From NCEH01 sp002257205 (GTDB lineage Bacteria > Pseudomonadota > Alphaproteobacteria > Rhizobiales > Xanthobacteraceae), in the NCBI RefSeq assembly GCF_043195105.1, contig NZ_JBAFWO010000002.1: a stretch of 64,000 nucleotides of DNA, one strand, 5' to 3'. A program made the position numbers and the translations under genes. Positions 33,997 to 42,650 of the stretch are shown one piece after another. The notes beneath the pieces are model-generated. The model was given only the letters and a program-made list of their open reading frames with translations. It did not search any database and was not told the DNA's origin. Position 1 is the first letter of the stretch. Each line of letters starts with the position of its first letter.

Positions 33997-34928
33997 ACGA
34001 CGCGGTCACCCCGCCGAGCACGGCCGAGGGACAGACGCGCTGCGGTTTCGTCGCCCTGCTCGGCGCACCCAATGCCGGCAAGTCCACCCTCACCAATGCG
34101 CTGGTGGGGACCAAGGTCTCCATCGTCTCCCATAAGGTCCAGACGACGCGGGCGATCGTGCGCGGGATCGTGCTTGAAGGCCCGGCGCAGATCATCCTGG
34201 TGGACACGCCCGGCATCTTCTCGCCCAAGCGGCGGCTGGAGCGGGCCATGGTCTCCACGGCCTGGACCAGCGCCTCGGACGCAGACTTGGTGGCGCTGCT
34301 GGTGGATGCCAATCGTGGCGTCGATGCCGAGATCGAGGCGCTGCTGGAGCCCTTGAGCCAGGTGCGCCACCCGCGCGCGCTGATCATCAACAAGATCGAC
34401 CTCGTGAAACGCGAGTCGCTGCTGGCGCTGGTGGCGCGGCTCACGGAGCGCCTGCCGTTCGAGAAGGTGTTCCTGATTTCCGCGCTCAAGGGCGACGGGA
34501 TCGAGGACATCAAGCGCTGGTTCGCGCAATCCATGCCCTATGGGCCGTGGCTCTATCCCGAAGACCAGATCACCGACGCGCCCATGCGCATGCTGGCGGC
34601 GGAAGTGACGCGCGAGAAGCTGTTCCTGCGCCTGCACGACGAACTGCCCTATCGCTCCACCGTCGAGACCGATTCGTGGAAGGAATTGCGTGACGGTTCG
34701 GTGCGGATCGAGCAGACGATTTTCGTCGAGCGGGAAAGCCAGCGCAAGATCGTGCTCGGCAAGGCCGGTGCGGCCATCAAGGCGATTTCCACGGAAGCCC
34801 GCAAGGAAATCTCGGAGATCGTCGAAAGTCCGGTGCACCTGTTCCTGTTTGTGAAGGTGCGCGAGAATTGGGCCGACGATCCCGAGCGCTATCGCGAAAT
34901 GGGCCTGGAATTCCCCCGGGGGGACTGA
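33993..34928 (+). CDS. era: GTPase Era
   Basis: An essential GTPase for 30S ribosome maturation that binds the 3' end of 16S rRNA. 311 residues: G1 LLGAPNAGKSTLTNALVG, switch region VSHKVQTTRAIVRGIV, G3 VDTPGIFSPKRRLERAM, G4 ALIINKIDLV, G5 FLISALKGDGIEDI, and a C-terminal KH domain (VERESQRKIVLGKAGAAIKA then ISTEARKEISEI). It starts in the rnc stop overlap, and recO begins 7 bases downstream. Confidence 0.97.
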   Translation: MNDAVTPPSTAEGQTRCGFVALLGAPNAGKSTLTNALVGTKVSIVSHKVQTTRAIVRGIVLEGPAQIILVDTPGIFSPKRRLERAMVSTAWTSASDADLVALLVDANRGVDAEIEALLEPLSQVRHPRALIINKIDLVKRESLLALVARLTERLPFEKVFLISALKGDGIEDIKRWFAQSMPYGPWLYPEDQITDAPMRMLAAEVTREKLFLRLHDELPYRSTVETDSWKELRDGSVRIEQTIFVERESQRKIVLGKAGAAIKAISTEARKEISEIVESPVHLFLFVKVRENWADDPERYREMGLEFPRGD

Positions 34929-34935
34929 CGCCGCC

Positions 34936-35691
34936 GTGGAATGGACCGACGAGGGCATCGTGATCGGCGTGCGGCGGCACGGGGAGAGCAGTGCCATCGT
35001 CGAATTGATGACGCGCCAGCACGGGCGCCATCTCGGGCTTCTGCGGGGCGCCACATCGAAGCGCCACGCGCCGCTTGTGCAGCCGGGCAACGTGATGCGC
35101 GCTGTCTGGCGCGCGCGGCTCGACGGGCAATTGGGGCTCTATTCGCTCGAGGCGCTCACTGTGCGCACGGACCTGATGATCCGTGTGCCCCATGCCGCCT
35201 TCGGCCTGAGCCATATGGCGAGCCTGCTGCACCTGCTGGCGGAACGCGATCCCCATCCCGGTCTTTACGAGGTGCTTGCGGCGATCCTCGATGCCATCGA
35301 GGATCCGGACTCCGCCGGGGTGCTTCTGGCGCGGTTTGAGCTGGCGATGCTGGCCGAACTGGGCTTTGGGCTGGAACTGGACGCCTGCGCCGCCACCGGG
35401 GGGCGCAATGATCTGGTGTTCGTGTCTCCGCGCACCGGGCGGGCGGTGTCGGAGGGGGCTGGAGCGCCCTATGCGGAGCGGCTGCTGGCCTTGCCGAGCT
35501 TTCTCATCGGCGGTCCGGTGCCCCCTCCTGCGGAGGATCTGGCGGCGGCCTATGTCCTCACAGGGTATTTTCTGAGCCAGCGAATATTCGAACCGCGCGG
35601 CATGAGATTGCCGGATGCGCGCGACAGCTTCCTCTCGGCCCTGAAGAGGGAGGCCGCTGGGGCCTCCCCGTTGCAGCGATCACATCAATAA
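34936..35691 (+). CDS. recO: DNA repair protein RecO
   Basis: A recombination mediator of the RecFOR pathway. 251 residues from a GTG start at 34936 (MEWTDEGIVIGVRRHGESSA). The N-terminal OB fold is followed by LMTRQHGRHLGLLRGATSKR and the helical domain (YEVLAAILDAIEDPD, LARFELAMLAELGFGLELDA). GTG is supported because the conserved N-terminus begins there and the gap to era is only 7 bases. The last 7 bases overlap the 3' end of a convergent gene on the other strand. Confidence 0.94.
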   Translation: MEWTDEGIVIGVRRHGESSAIVELMTRQHGRHLGLLRGATSKRHAPLVQPGNVMRAVWRARLDGQLGLYSLEALTVRTDLMIRVPHAAFGLSHMASLLHLLAERDPHPGLYEVLAAILDAIEDPDSAGVLLARFELAMLAELGFGLELDACAATGGRNDLVFVSPRTGRAVSEGAGAPYAERLLALPSFLIGGPVPPPAEDLAAAYVLTGYFLSQRIFEPRGMRLPDARDSFLSALKREAAGASPLQRSHQ

Positions 35692-35975
35692 GGACGCGGG
35701 CCGTAATAGGGACCCGGACGGGCGGGGCCATAATAGCGGCCGCGCGGCGGACCGACCCACACTCTCGTGCAGCGGGTGGTGACGATCCGGCGCCCATAGG
35801 CCCAGCGGGTCACCGGACGGCACACGCGACGCCATGCCACCGACTCGGCCTGAATGCCGCTTTCCGCGAGACCGAGGGGCTTTGCGGGCGTCAGCGGCGT
35901 GGCGTTTGCGCCGCTTGCCAGCGAGACGAGTCCGAGTGCTGCCGCACCACAGAAAGCAATCATAAGACGTTTCAT
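35685..35975 (-). CDS. Small exported Tyr/Pro/Gly-rich protein
   Basis: 96 residues, unknown function. A signal peptide (MKRLMIAFCGAAALGLVSLA) is cleaved after ANA. The mature part has two Cys (WRRVCRPVTRWAYGRRIVTT and then TRCTRVW), a pattern common in small secreted proteins of Hyphomicrobiales, and ends in an aromatic Gly/Pro repeat (RGRYYGPARPGPYYGPRPY). The start at 35975 puts the signal peptide first; cttctc on the plus strand (gagaag on the coding strand) gives a ribosome site. Its stop lies inside the end of recO. Confidence 0.75.
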   Translation of the reverse strand: MKRLMIAFCGAAALGLVSLASGANATPLTPAKPLGLAESGIQAESVAWRRVCRPVTRWAYGRRIVTTRCTRVWVGPPRGRYYGPARPGPYYGPRPY

Positions 35976-36256
35976 TTTTAGCTTCTCCTCTGAAGCTCCA
36001 AGCGACGCCATTCGGCGTATGGGCACAAGGTGAAACGCTCGGATGTCGGGGTTATGTTCCCGTGCATCACTTCAGATTAATTCGTGGTAACGAAAAACGT
36101 AACGTCGCCAATGATTCTTGAACGCCTATTCACATAGATAAATCAAATCTGCGATTTTGTTCAGTCTTGAGGCCTTCGGGTGTTTCGGGTGTGACAAACC
36201 TGTGCACGAAGGTGCACCGGCTTGTGCCGCGACGCAGGGCGCGCTAGTGCGATCCC
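35976..36256. promoter_or_regulatory. AT-rich divergent promoter region upstream of parC
   Basis: 281 bp without a gene. The part from about 36065 to 36165 is strikingly AT-rich for this genome (for example gattaattcgtggtaacgaa and cacatagataaatcaaatct). It must hold the promoters of parC and of the small exported protein. I cannot fix a unique -35/-10 by eye. Confidence 0.5.
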
Positions 36257-38497
36257 ATGGCTACCCGCACACTTCCCCCCCCAGGCGATGGCAATATCGA
36301 GCCGGTCGAACTGAAGGCGGCGCTCGAAGAACGCTATCTGGCCTACGCCCTCTCCACGATCATGCACCGTGCGCTGCCCGATGCGCGCGACGGGCTGAAG
36401 CCGGTCCACCGCCGCATCCTCCATGCGATGCGCTTGCTGAAGCTGGATCCGGAAGCCGGCTTCAAGAAATGCGCCCGTGTCGTGGGCGACGTGATCGGCA
36501 AGTTCCACCCGCACGGCGACCAAGCGGTCTATGACGCTTTGGTGCGCCTGGCGCAGGATTTTGCCCAGCGTTATCCGTTGGTGGACGGACAGGGCAATTT
36601 CGGCAATGTGGACGGCGATAATGCCGCCGCCATGCGATACACCGAAGCGCGCCTCACCGAGACCGCGCGTCTGCTGCTGGACGGCATCGACGACGACGCG
36701 GTGGATTTCCGCCCCACCTATGACGGCTCCGAGGAAGAGCCGGTTGTCCTCCCGGCCGCCTTCCCGAACCTGCTGGCCAACGGCTCACAGGGCATCGCCG
36801 TCGGCATGGCGACCTCGATCCCGCCGCACAATGCCGCCGAATTGCTGGATGCCGCGCTCCATCTGCTGGACCATCCCGACGCGCCAGCCTCCGACCTGCT
36901 GCAATTCGTGCCCGGCCCGGATTTCCCCACCGGCGGCGTGCTGGTGGAGGATCCCGTCGGCGCCGCGGAAGCCTATGCCACCGGGCGCGGCTCGTTCCGC
37001 GTGCGGGCGCGCTGGCACAAGGAAGACACCGGCCGCGGCACCTATCTCGTGGTGGTGACGGAAATTCCCTATGGCGTGCCCAAGTCGCGCCTGGTGGAGA
37101 AGATCGCCGAGCTGCTGACCGACAAGAAGCTGCCCCTGCTTGCCGACGTGCGCGACGAGAGCGCGGAGGACATCCGCCTGGTGCTGGAGCCGCGCACCCG
37201 CGCGGTGGATGCCGAAGTCCTGATGGCCAGCCTGTTCAAGCTCACCGAGCTTGAGGCCCGCGTCTCGCTGAACATGAACGTGCTGGTGCGCGGGCAGATT
37301 CCCAAGGTGCTCTCGCTCGCCGACGCGCTGCGCGAATGGCTCGCCCACCGCCGCGACGTGCTGCTGCGCTCCTCGCGTCATCGCCTGGGCGAGATCGCGC
37401 ACCGGCTTGAGGTTCTGGGCGGCTATCTGATCGCCTATCTCAACCTCGACGAGGTGATCCGCATCATCCGCGAGGAGGACGAGCCCAAGGTTTCGCTCAT
37501 GTCCACGTTCGAGCTCACGGACGTGCAGGCGGAAGCCATCCTCAACATGCGCCTGCGCTCCCTGCGCCGCCTGGAGGAGATGGAAATCCGCAAGGAGCAC
37601 GACAAGCTGAGCAAGGAACAGGACCAGCTCAACAAGCTCGTGGGATCCGAGCCGGCCCAGTGGAAGGCGATCGGCAAGCAGATCCACGAGACCCATAAGC
37701 TCTATGGCCCGGACACCGCCATCGGTCGCCGCCGCACCAGCTTCGGCGTCGCGGCTGTGTTCGACGAGGATGCCTTCAGCGAGGCGCTGGTGGAGCGCGA
37801 GCCGGTCACCATCGTGGTCACGCAGAAGGGCTGGATCCGCGCGCTGAAGGGCCATGTGGCGGATCTCTCCGGCCTTCAGTTCAAGGGCGACGACAGCCTC
37901 GCCCACGCCTTCTTCGCCGAGACCACGTCGCGTGTCATGGTCTGGGCGACGAATGGCCGCTTCTACACCCTGGATGCCTCCAAGCTGCCGGGCGGGCGCG
38001 GCCATGGCGAGCCGATCCGCCTCATGATCGACCTGGAGCAGGAAGCGGAGATCGTCAGCGTCTTCGCCTATCAGGGCGGGCGCAAGCTGCTGGTGTCCTC
38101 GCGCGAGGGGCGCGGCTTCCTGGTGGCGGAGGATGATTGCCTTGCCAACACCCGCAAGGGCAAGCAGGTGCTGTCCATGGATGCGCCGGACGTCGCCACC
38201 GCCGTGGTGCCGGCGGTGGGCGATTGGGTGGCGGTGATCGGCGACAATCGCAAGCTGCTGCTGTTCCCGCTCAGCCAGGTGCCGGAAATGGTGCGCGGGC
38301 GGGGCGTGCGGTTGCAGCGCTACCGCGAGGGCGGCCTCTCGGACATCAAGGTGTTCGCGATCGCCGACGGCCTCACCTGGGAGGATACCTCCGGCCGCAC
38401 CTGGACGGTCAGCGAGCTTTTGGAATGGCAGGGCGAGCGTGCCTCGTCCGGCCGCCTGCCGCCCAAGGGATTCCCACGCAACAATAAGTTCGGCTGA
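36257..38497 (+). CDS. parC: DNA topoisomerase IV subunit A
   Basis: The DNA-cleaving subunit of topoisomerase IV, which decatenates daughter chromosomes. 746 residues. The catalytic Tyr128 lies in AAAMRYTEARLTETARLLLD. Also visible are the winged-helix region DARDGLKPVHRRILHAMRLL, GQGNFGNVDGDN, FPNLLANGSQGIAVGMATSI and a C-terminal beta-pinwheel with degenerate repeats. The length and missing strong GyrA box favour ParC over GyrA, as does the recO-linked position. The quinolone region reads GKFHPHGDQAVYDAL, with Gln89 where E. coli ParC has Ser80 and Asp93 for Glu84. The CLC gene starts 4 bases after its stop. Confidence 0.93.
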   Translation: MATRTLPPPGDGNIEPVELKAALEERYLAYALSTIMHRALPDARDGLKPVHRRILHAMRLLKLDPEAGFKKCARVVGDVIGKFHPHGDQAVYDALVRLAQDFAQRYPLVDGQGNFGNVDGDNAAAMRYTEARLTETARLLLDGIDDDAVDFRPTYDGSEEEPVVLPAAFPNLLANGSQGIAVGMATSIPPHNAAELLDAALHLLDHPDAPASDLLQFVPGPDFPTGGVLVEDPVGAAEAYATGRGSFRVRARWHKEDTGRGTYLVVVTEIPYGVPKSRLVEKIAELLTDKKLPLLADVRDESAEDIRLVLEPRTRAVDAEVLMASLFKLTELEARVSLNMNVLVRGQIPKVLSLADALREWLAHRRDVLLRSSRHRLGEIAHRLEVLGGYLIAYLNLDEVIRIIREEDEPKVSLMSTFELTDVQAEAILNMRLRSLRRLEEMEIRKEHDKLSKEQDQLNKLVGSEPAQWKAIGKQIHETHKLYGPDTAIGRRRTSFGVAAVFDEDAFSEALVEREPVTIVVTQKGWIRALKGHVADLSGLQFKGDDSLAHAFFAETTSRVMVWATNGRFYTLDASKLPGGRGHGEPIRLMIDLEQEAEIVSVFAYQGGRKLLVSSREGRGFLVAEDDCLANTRKGKQVLSMDAPDVATAVVPAVGDWVAVIGDNRKLLLFPLSQVPEMVRGRGVRLQRYREGGLSDIKVFAIADGLTWEDTSGRTWTVSELLEWQGERASSGRLPPKGFPRNNKFG

Positions 38498-38501
38498 CGC
38501 C

Positions 38502-40268
38502 ATGACGGAAGCGGTCGAAACGCGCGGCCGCGCTTCTGCCGCCAACTCCGGCCTTGCCGCCCTTGCGGCCAGCACGCACCGGCGCGGGGAATTGCGCCTG
38601 GTGCTGCTTGCGGCCGTGGTGGGCATCCTTTCCGGCGCGGTTGCGATGGCGATCAGCAGCGGCGCCAAATGGATGCATGCCATCCTGTTCGGCGCCGGAA
38701 CGGACGGCATGCTCAGCCGTCTTCCCAGCCTGTCGCAGCCTTATATGTACCTGATCCCGGCGGTTGGCGGCCTGGCGATCGGCCTGCTGGCCTGGATCGT
38801 GCGCAAGGTACGGCCCGGCGGAATCCGCGACCCGATCGAGGCGAACGCGCTCCACGGCGGGCGGATGTCTTTGCTCGACAGCGCCATTCTCTCGGTCCAG
38901 GTCATGCTCTGCAACGGTTTCGGCGCGTCGGTCGGCATGGAGGCGGGCTATAGCCAGGCGGGGGCCGGCATAGGCTCAACCATCGCCAGCCGGCTCGGCC
39001 TCAGCCGGGGGCAATGCCGCGTGCTGGTCGGCTCCGGCGCGGCGGCCGGCATCGCCGCCGCGTTCCATGCGCCCCTGACCGGTGCCTTCTACGGTTTCGA
39101 GCTGATCATCGGGGTTTACGCCATTCCCTCGGTCGCGCCGGTGATGACCGCGGCTCTGCTCGCGGTTCTGACCGTCCGTACCCTCGGGGCGGAGCCGTTT
39201 CCCATCATCGTGCCGCCGATTCCCGACCTGACGCTCGCGGACTATCCGCCCTTCATCCTGCTCGGCCTGATCGGAGCCGGTGTCGCGATCGCCATCATGC
39301 GGCTGGTCACTCTGGTCGAGAAGGGCTTCCAGCTCAGCGGTGTGCCCGCCCCATTGCGGCCCATGATCGGTGGACTGGGCGTCGGGGCCCTCGCCCTCTA
39401 TAGCCCGCAGATCATGTCGAGCGGGGAGGGGGCGCTGCATATCCAGGTGGGGACCGGTGTCACCGTGTCGGTGCTTCTGGTCTTCCTGCTGAAGATCTGC
39501 GCCTCTTCCCTGTCGCTGGGATCGGGGTTTCGCGGCGGCCTGTTTCTGGCGGCGCTGTTCCTCGGCTCGCTCATGGGCAAGCTGTTCGCCGGAGCAGCCG
39601 CGTTCGCGGGCCTCCCGGTCGATCCCGTGGTTTCGGCCGTGGTGGGCATGGCGGCGCTCGCCGTTGGCATCGTCGGCGGGCCGTTCACCATGACCTTTCT
39701 GACCCTTGAGACCACGGGCGATCTCGCCATTTCCGGCCTCGTCCTCACCGCCGCTATCGCCTGCTCCCTCACGGTGCGGGAAACCTTCGGTTATTCCTTC
39801 TCCACTTGGCGGCTGCACCTGCGGGGGGAGAGCATCCGCGGCGCACACGACGTCGGGTGGTTGCGGGACCTCACGGTCGGCCGGCTGATGGAGCCGATGC
39901 GCGCGACCTTTTCCGCCGACGGGACCCAGGCCGCCTTCCGCGCCGCCTTTCCGCTCGGCCAGATCCGGCACGTCACGCTGCTGGACGCCGAGGGGCGTTA
40001 TGCCGGGCTGGTGCGGGTGGCGCGGGTCTATTCGGCCGGACAGGACGGGCCGATCGACGCGTTTGCCCAGCACCGCAACGCCATTCTCCATCCCGACATG
40101 AATGTCACCGAGGCGGCGGGCGTGTTCCGCGATGCCAATGCGGAGATGCTGGCGGTGGTCGATCCCGACACCGGCCAGGTTCTCGGCCAGTTGCACGAGG
40201 TCGAGGCGCTGCGCCGCTACGCGCACGAGGTGGAAATTGCCCGCCGCGATCTCTCCGGCGGGGATTGA
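38502..40268 (+). CDS. Divergent CLC-family ion channel/transporter with CBS domains
   Basis: 588 residues: about 10-12 membrane segments (residues ~30-440) and a soluble C-terminal pair of CBS-like motifs (from DLTVGRLMEPMRATFSADGT, and ILHPDMNVTEAAGVFRDANA). The fold and GSGAAAGIAAAFHAPLTGAF plus FELIIGVYAIPSVAPVM are clearly CLC. However, the standard filter motifs are altered: GSGIP is replaced by a DPIEANALHGGRMS region, GREGP by GMEAG (Glu147 kept at the gating position) and GxFxP by GFRGGLFLAALFLG. The transported ion is therefore uncertain. The ATG at 38502 follows parC by 4 bases, implying co-transcription. Confidence 0.82.
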   Translation: MTEAVETRGRASAANSGLAALAASTHRRGELRLVLLAAVVGILSGAVAMAISSGAKWMHAILFGAGTDGMLSRLPSLSQPYMYLIPAVGGLAIGLLAWIVRKVRPGGIRDPIEANALHGGRMSLLDSAILSVQVMLCNGFGASVGMEAGYSQAGAGIGSTIASRLGLSRGQCRVLVGSGAAAGIAAAFHAPLTGAFYGFELIIGVYAIPSVAPVMTAALLAVLTVRTLGAEPFPIIVPPIPDLTLADYPPFILLGLIGAGVAIAIMRLVTLVEKGFQLSGVPAPLRPMIGGLGVGALALYSPQIMSSGEGALHIQVGTGVTVSVLLVFLLKICASSLSLGSGFRGGLFLAALFLGSLMGKLFAGAAAFAGLPVDPVVSAVVGMAALAVGIVGGPFTMTFLTLETTGDLAISGLVLTAAIACSLTVRETFGYSFSTWRLHLRGESIRGAHDVGWLRDLTVGRLMEPMRATFSADGTQAAFRAAFPLGQIRHVTLLDAEGRYAGLVRVARVYSAGQDGPIDAFAQHRNAILHPDMNVTEAAGVFRDANAEMLAVVDPDTGQVLGQLHEVEALRRYAHEVEIARRDLSGGD

Positions 40269-40302
40269 GGCTTATCGGCCCCGGGCCTTATCCGCCCGAG
40301 GA

Positions 40303-41031
40303 TTATCCGCCCAAGGGCCTGGCGGCCTGGTGGGGAATCGGCAGGCTGCTCAGCAGTTCGCTCGCCCCGGTCCACATGATCTGGAGGCCGATGCACAGGA
40401 GCACGAAGGCGAACAGGCGGACCAGGATATTGGTGCCGTTCGGCCCCAGGATGCGCTCGATATCGCCGGCATAGCGATAGGCCAGAAGGATGGTGATCGA
40501 GATCGAGAGCAGGCCAAGCACTGCCGCCGCGACTTCCAGCGCCGCGATGGTGTAGGAAAAAGTCGTTCCCGCCGAAACCTGGCTGCCCAGCGCGATGGCT
40601 GTGGCGATCGAGCCCGGGCCTACCGTCAGCGGCATGGTGAGCGGATAGAACGCCTGATCCTCGATCCGGGACACGTCGACATCCTGCTGGGAGCTGTTGT
40701 CGGTCTGCCGGTCTGCCGGGGCATTGCCCTGGTGCAGGATCTGCCAGCCGACGAACGCCACCACCATGCCGCCGCCCACACGCACCACCGGCAGGCTGAT
40801 GCCGAAGAAGGTGAGGATGTGCGAGCCGAGCACCATGGAGCACAGCAGCAGGACGAAGCCATAGGTGGCGATCTTGCGCGCGATCATCGCCCGCGTCGCC
40901 GGCGAGGCGCCGCGTGTGAACTGGTAGAAAATGGGCGCGCCGCCCAGCGGATTGACCACCGGAAACAGGGCGGCGAACACCGCAAGAAAAACGTTGATAA
41001 ACTGGCTCACCCGAGCGCCTCCCACGGCCAT
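40303..41031 (-). CDS. MarC-family integral membrane protein
   Basis: A 242-residue membrane protein with about six spans and the MarC hallmarks LFPVVNPLGGAPIFYQF, ILTFFGISLPVVRVGGGMVV and YPLTMPLTVGPGSIATAIAL. Despite the historic name the family is not a proven multidrug-resistance factor; its function is unknown. A GTG at 41010 (VSQFINVFL) is an alternative start that removes seven residues. It converges on the CLC gene; the short gap holds degenerate direct repeats of ttatccgccc. Confidence 0.88.
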   Translation of the reverse strand: MAVGGARVSQFINVFLAVFAALFPVVNPLGGAPIFYQFTRGASPATRAMIARKIATYGFVLLLCSMVLGSHILTFFGISLPVVRVGGGMVVAFVGWQILHQGNAPADRQTDNSSQQDVDVSRIEDQAFYPLTMPLTVGPGSIATAIALGSQVSAGTTFSYTIAALEVAAAVLGLLSISITILLAYRYAGDIERILGPNGTNILVRLFAFVLLCIGLQIMWTGASELLSSLPIPHQAARPLGG

Positions 41032-41098
41032 GCCGCCGCACGCCGTTTGCGGCTTTCGCCACGGGTTTGCAAGGTTGTGGACGAGTGGCCCGGCGTGC

Positions 41099-41848
41099 TC
41101 AAGCTTCGACCCGCTCCCAGCCCTGCGGGGAAAGGCGCTCCTGCGGCAGGAAGCGGCGCTTGTAGTCCATCTTGCGCGAGCCGTTCACCCAATAGCCGAG
41201 ATAGACATAAGGCAGGCCCATCGCCCGCGCCTTGGCGATGTGATCGAGAATCAGGAACGTGCCCAGGGAGCGGTCGGGGATATTGGGGTTGTAGAAGGAA
41301 TAGACCATGGAGAGCCCGTCGCTCAGCACATCGGTCAGAGCCACCGCGAACAGATCGCCGATGCCGCGCCCGTTGATGCGCGTGTCCGGCCCGAGCTTTC
41401 GATATTCCACCAGACGGGACTGTACATGGGTGTCCTCCACCATCATGGCATAGTCGAGCACGCTCATGTCCGCCATGCCGCCGGAACCGTGGCGGGTGCT
41501 GACATAGGAGCGGAAGAGCGCATATTGCTCGGAGGTCGGCACGGTCTCGCGCAGCGCCCCGCCGATGTCGGTATTGGCGGCGAGCACGCGGCGGAAGCTG
41601 CGGCTTTCCGTGAACTCGTCCACGCAGATGCGCACGGAGACGCAGGCGCGACACCCCTCGCAGGCCGGACGATAGGCGATTGACTGGCTGCGGCGGAATC
41701 CGCCTTGGGTCAGGACATCATTGAGCGTGGTCGCGCGTTCGCCCACAAGGTGCGTAAACACCTTCCGCTCCTCCTTGCCCGGCAGATAGGGGCAAGGCGA
41801 AGGTGCGGTCAGATAGAATTGCGGTGTGTCACGCGGATGCTCGGTCAC
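41099..41848 (-). CDS. bpt: Aspartate/glutamate leucyltransferase (Bpt)
   Basis: An N-end-rule enzyme that moves Leu from Leu-tRNA onto proteins with N-terminal Asp or Glu, marking them for ClpS-ClpAP. 249 residues with the ATE-type N-terminus (PCPYLPGKEERKVFTHLVGE), the Cys-containing box YRPACEGCRACVSVRI and the C-terminal GNAT-like part (YSFYNPNIPDRSLGTFLILD, LPYVYLGYWVNGSRKMDYKR). clpS and clpA, its downstream partners, lie in the same window at 59-62 kb. Confidence 0.93.
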   Translation of the reverse strand: MTEHPRDTPQFYLTAPSPCPYLPGKEERKVFTHLVGERATTLNDVLTQGGFRRSQSIAYRPACEGCRACVSVRICVDEFTESRSFRRVLAANTDIGGALRETVPTSEQYALFRSYVSTRHGSGGMADMSVLDYAMMVEDTHVQSRLVEYRKLGPDTRINGRGIGDLFAVALTDVLSDGLSMVYSFYNPNIPDRSLGTFLILDHIAKARAMGLPYVYLGYWVNGSRKMDYKRRFLPQERLSPQGWERVEA

Positions 41849-41930
41849 GACACTCAGGCCTCGAATTGTGTGAGCATCGCTCCCAGGGTCGAGTCGGTCA
41901 AAAGAATTTGCGCCCCCCGCCTTGCGAAAT

Positions 41931-42458
41931 TTAGCTGCGGCGCAGCAGCGCGGCGCGCGATTCGGTGTTCACCACCACCGCGCCGACCAGGAAATCATGC
42001 AGCAGCCGGCGGCGATCATTGAACAATGCCACCAGCAAGACGAACGGCGTGAACACGCTCACCGAGACCCAGAACGCCACCGCATGCACCCCGCCGAGCA
42101 CGGCATAAGCCGGCGCACCGTACCAGGTGCGCATTTCCAGCTCCATCAGCCGCATGCCGAGCGTGGCCGAAGCGGGAGATCCAAGGGTCAGTGCGTTATA
42201 GCAAATGGCCCAGATCACGAACGCCGGTCCCAGCAGGGGAAACAGCATCCAGCCCAAGCTCAAGGTGAAGATGCCGAACACGAAGATGAAGACGGCCAGC
42301 AGAACGATCGGGCCGATGATCATCGTCGCGTCGACGGCGAAGGCCACAAGGCGGCGCGAGAGCACACCTTCGAAATATTCCGGCTGGGTGACCGTGTCGA
42401 AGGCATGCGGGCGCGTCGAATCCGAGTAAGGACGGCTGTCACCGGGCGTGTATGTCAT
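41931..42458 (-). CDS. RDD-family membrane protein
   Basis: 175 residues. The RDD signature is visible as VLSRRLVAFAVDATMIIGPI (Arg-Arg ... Asp), followed by two or three hydrophobic segments and SATLGMRLMELEMRT, with DRRRLLHDFLVGAVVV near the end. The family is membrane-embedded with unclear roles; some members are ion antiporters. I chose the ATG at 42458 because gag-rich sequence (ggagcgaaatgag) precedes it; ATG 42473 is possible. RDD-bpt adjacency is common in Hyphomicrobiales. Confidence 0.87.
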   Translation of the reverse strand: MTYTPGDSRPYSDSTRPHAFDTVTQPEYFEGVLSRRLVAFAVDATMIIGPIVLLAVFIFVFGIFTLSLGWMLFPLLGPAFVIWAICYNALTLGSPASATLGMRLMELEMRTWYGAPAYAVLGGVHAVAFWVSVSVFTPFVLLVALFNDRRRLLHDFLVGAVVVNTESRAALLRRS

Positions 42459-42650
42459 CTCATTTCGCTCCATGCGCAATAAGGTGGTGTGCCTCACCTT
42501 GGGGCGCAAGAACCGGCCGCAGGGTGCAAGCGGCGCCCTGGATGCGCGCTCCGCATTTTGGCAAACCTAGCCGGTGCCGCCACGCCCTCGCCCATGTGGC
42601 GTCGGACAAGGGCGGCGCCCGTGTGATCGTCTCTCAGGACCGGATTGCCC

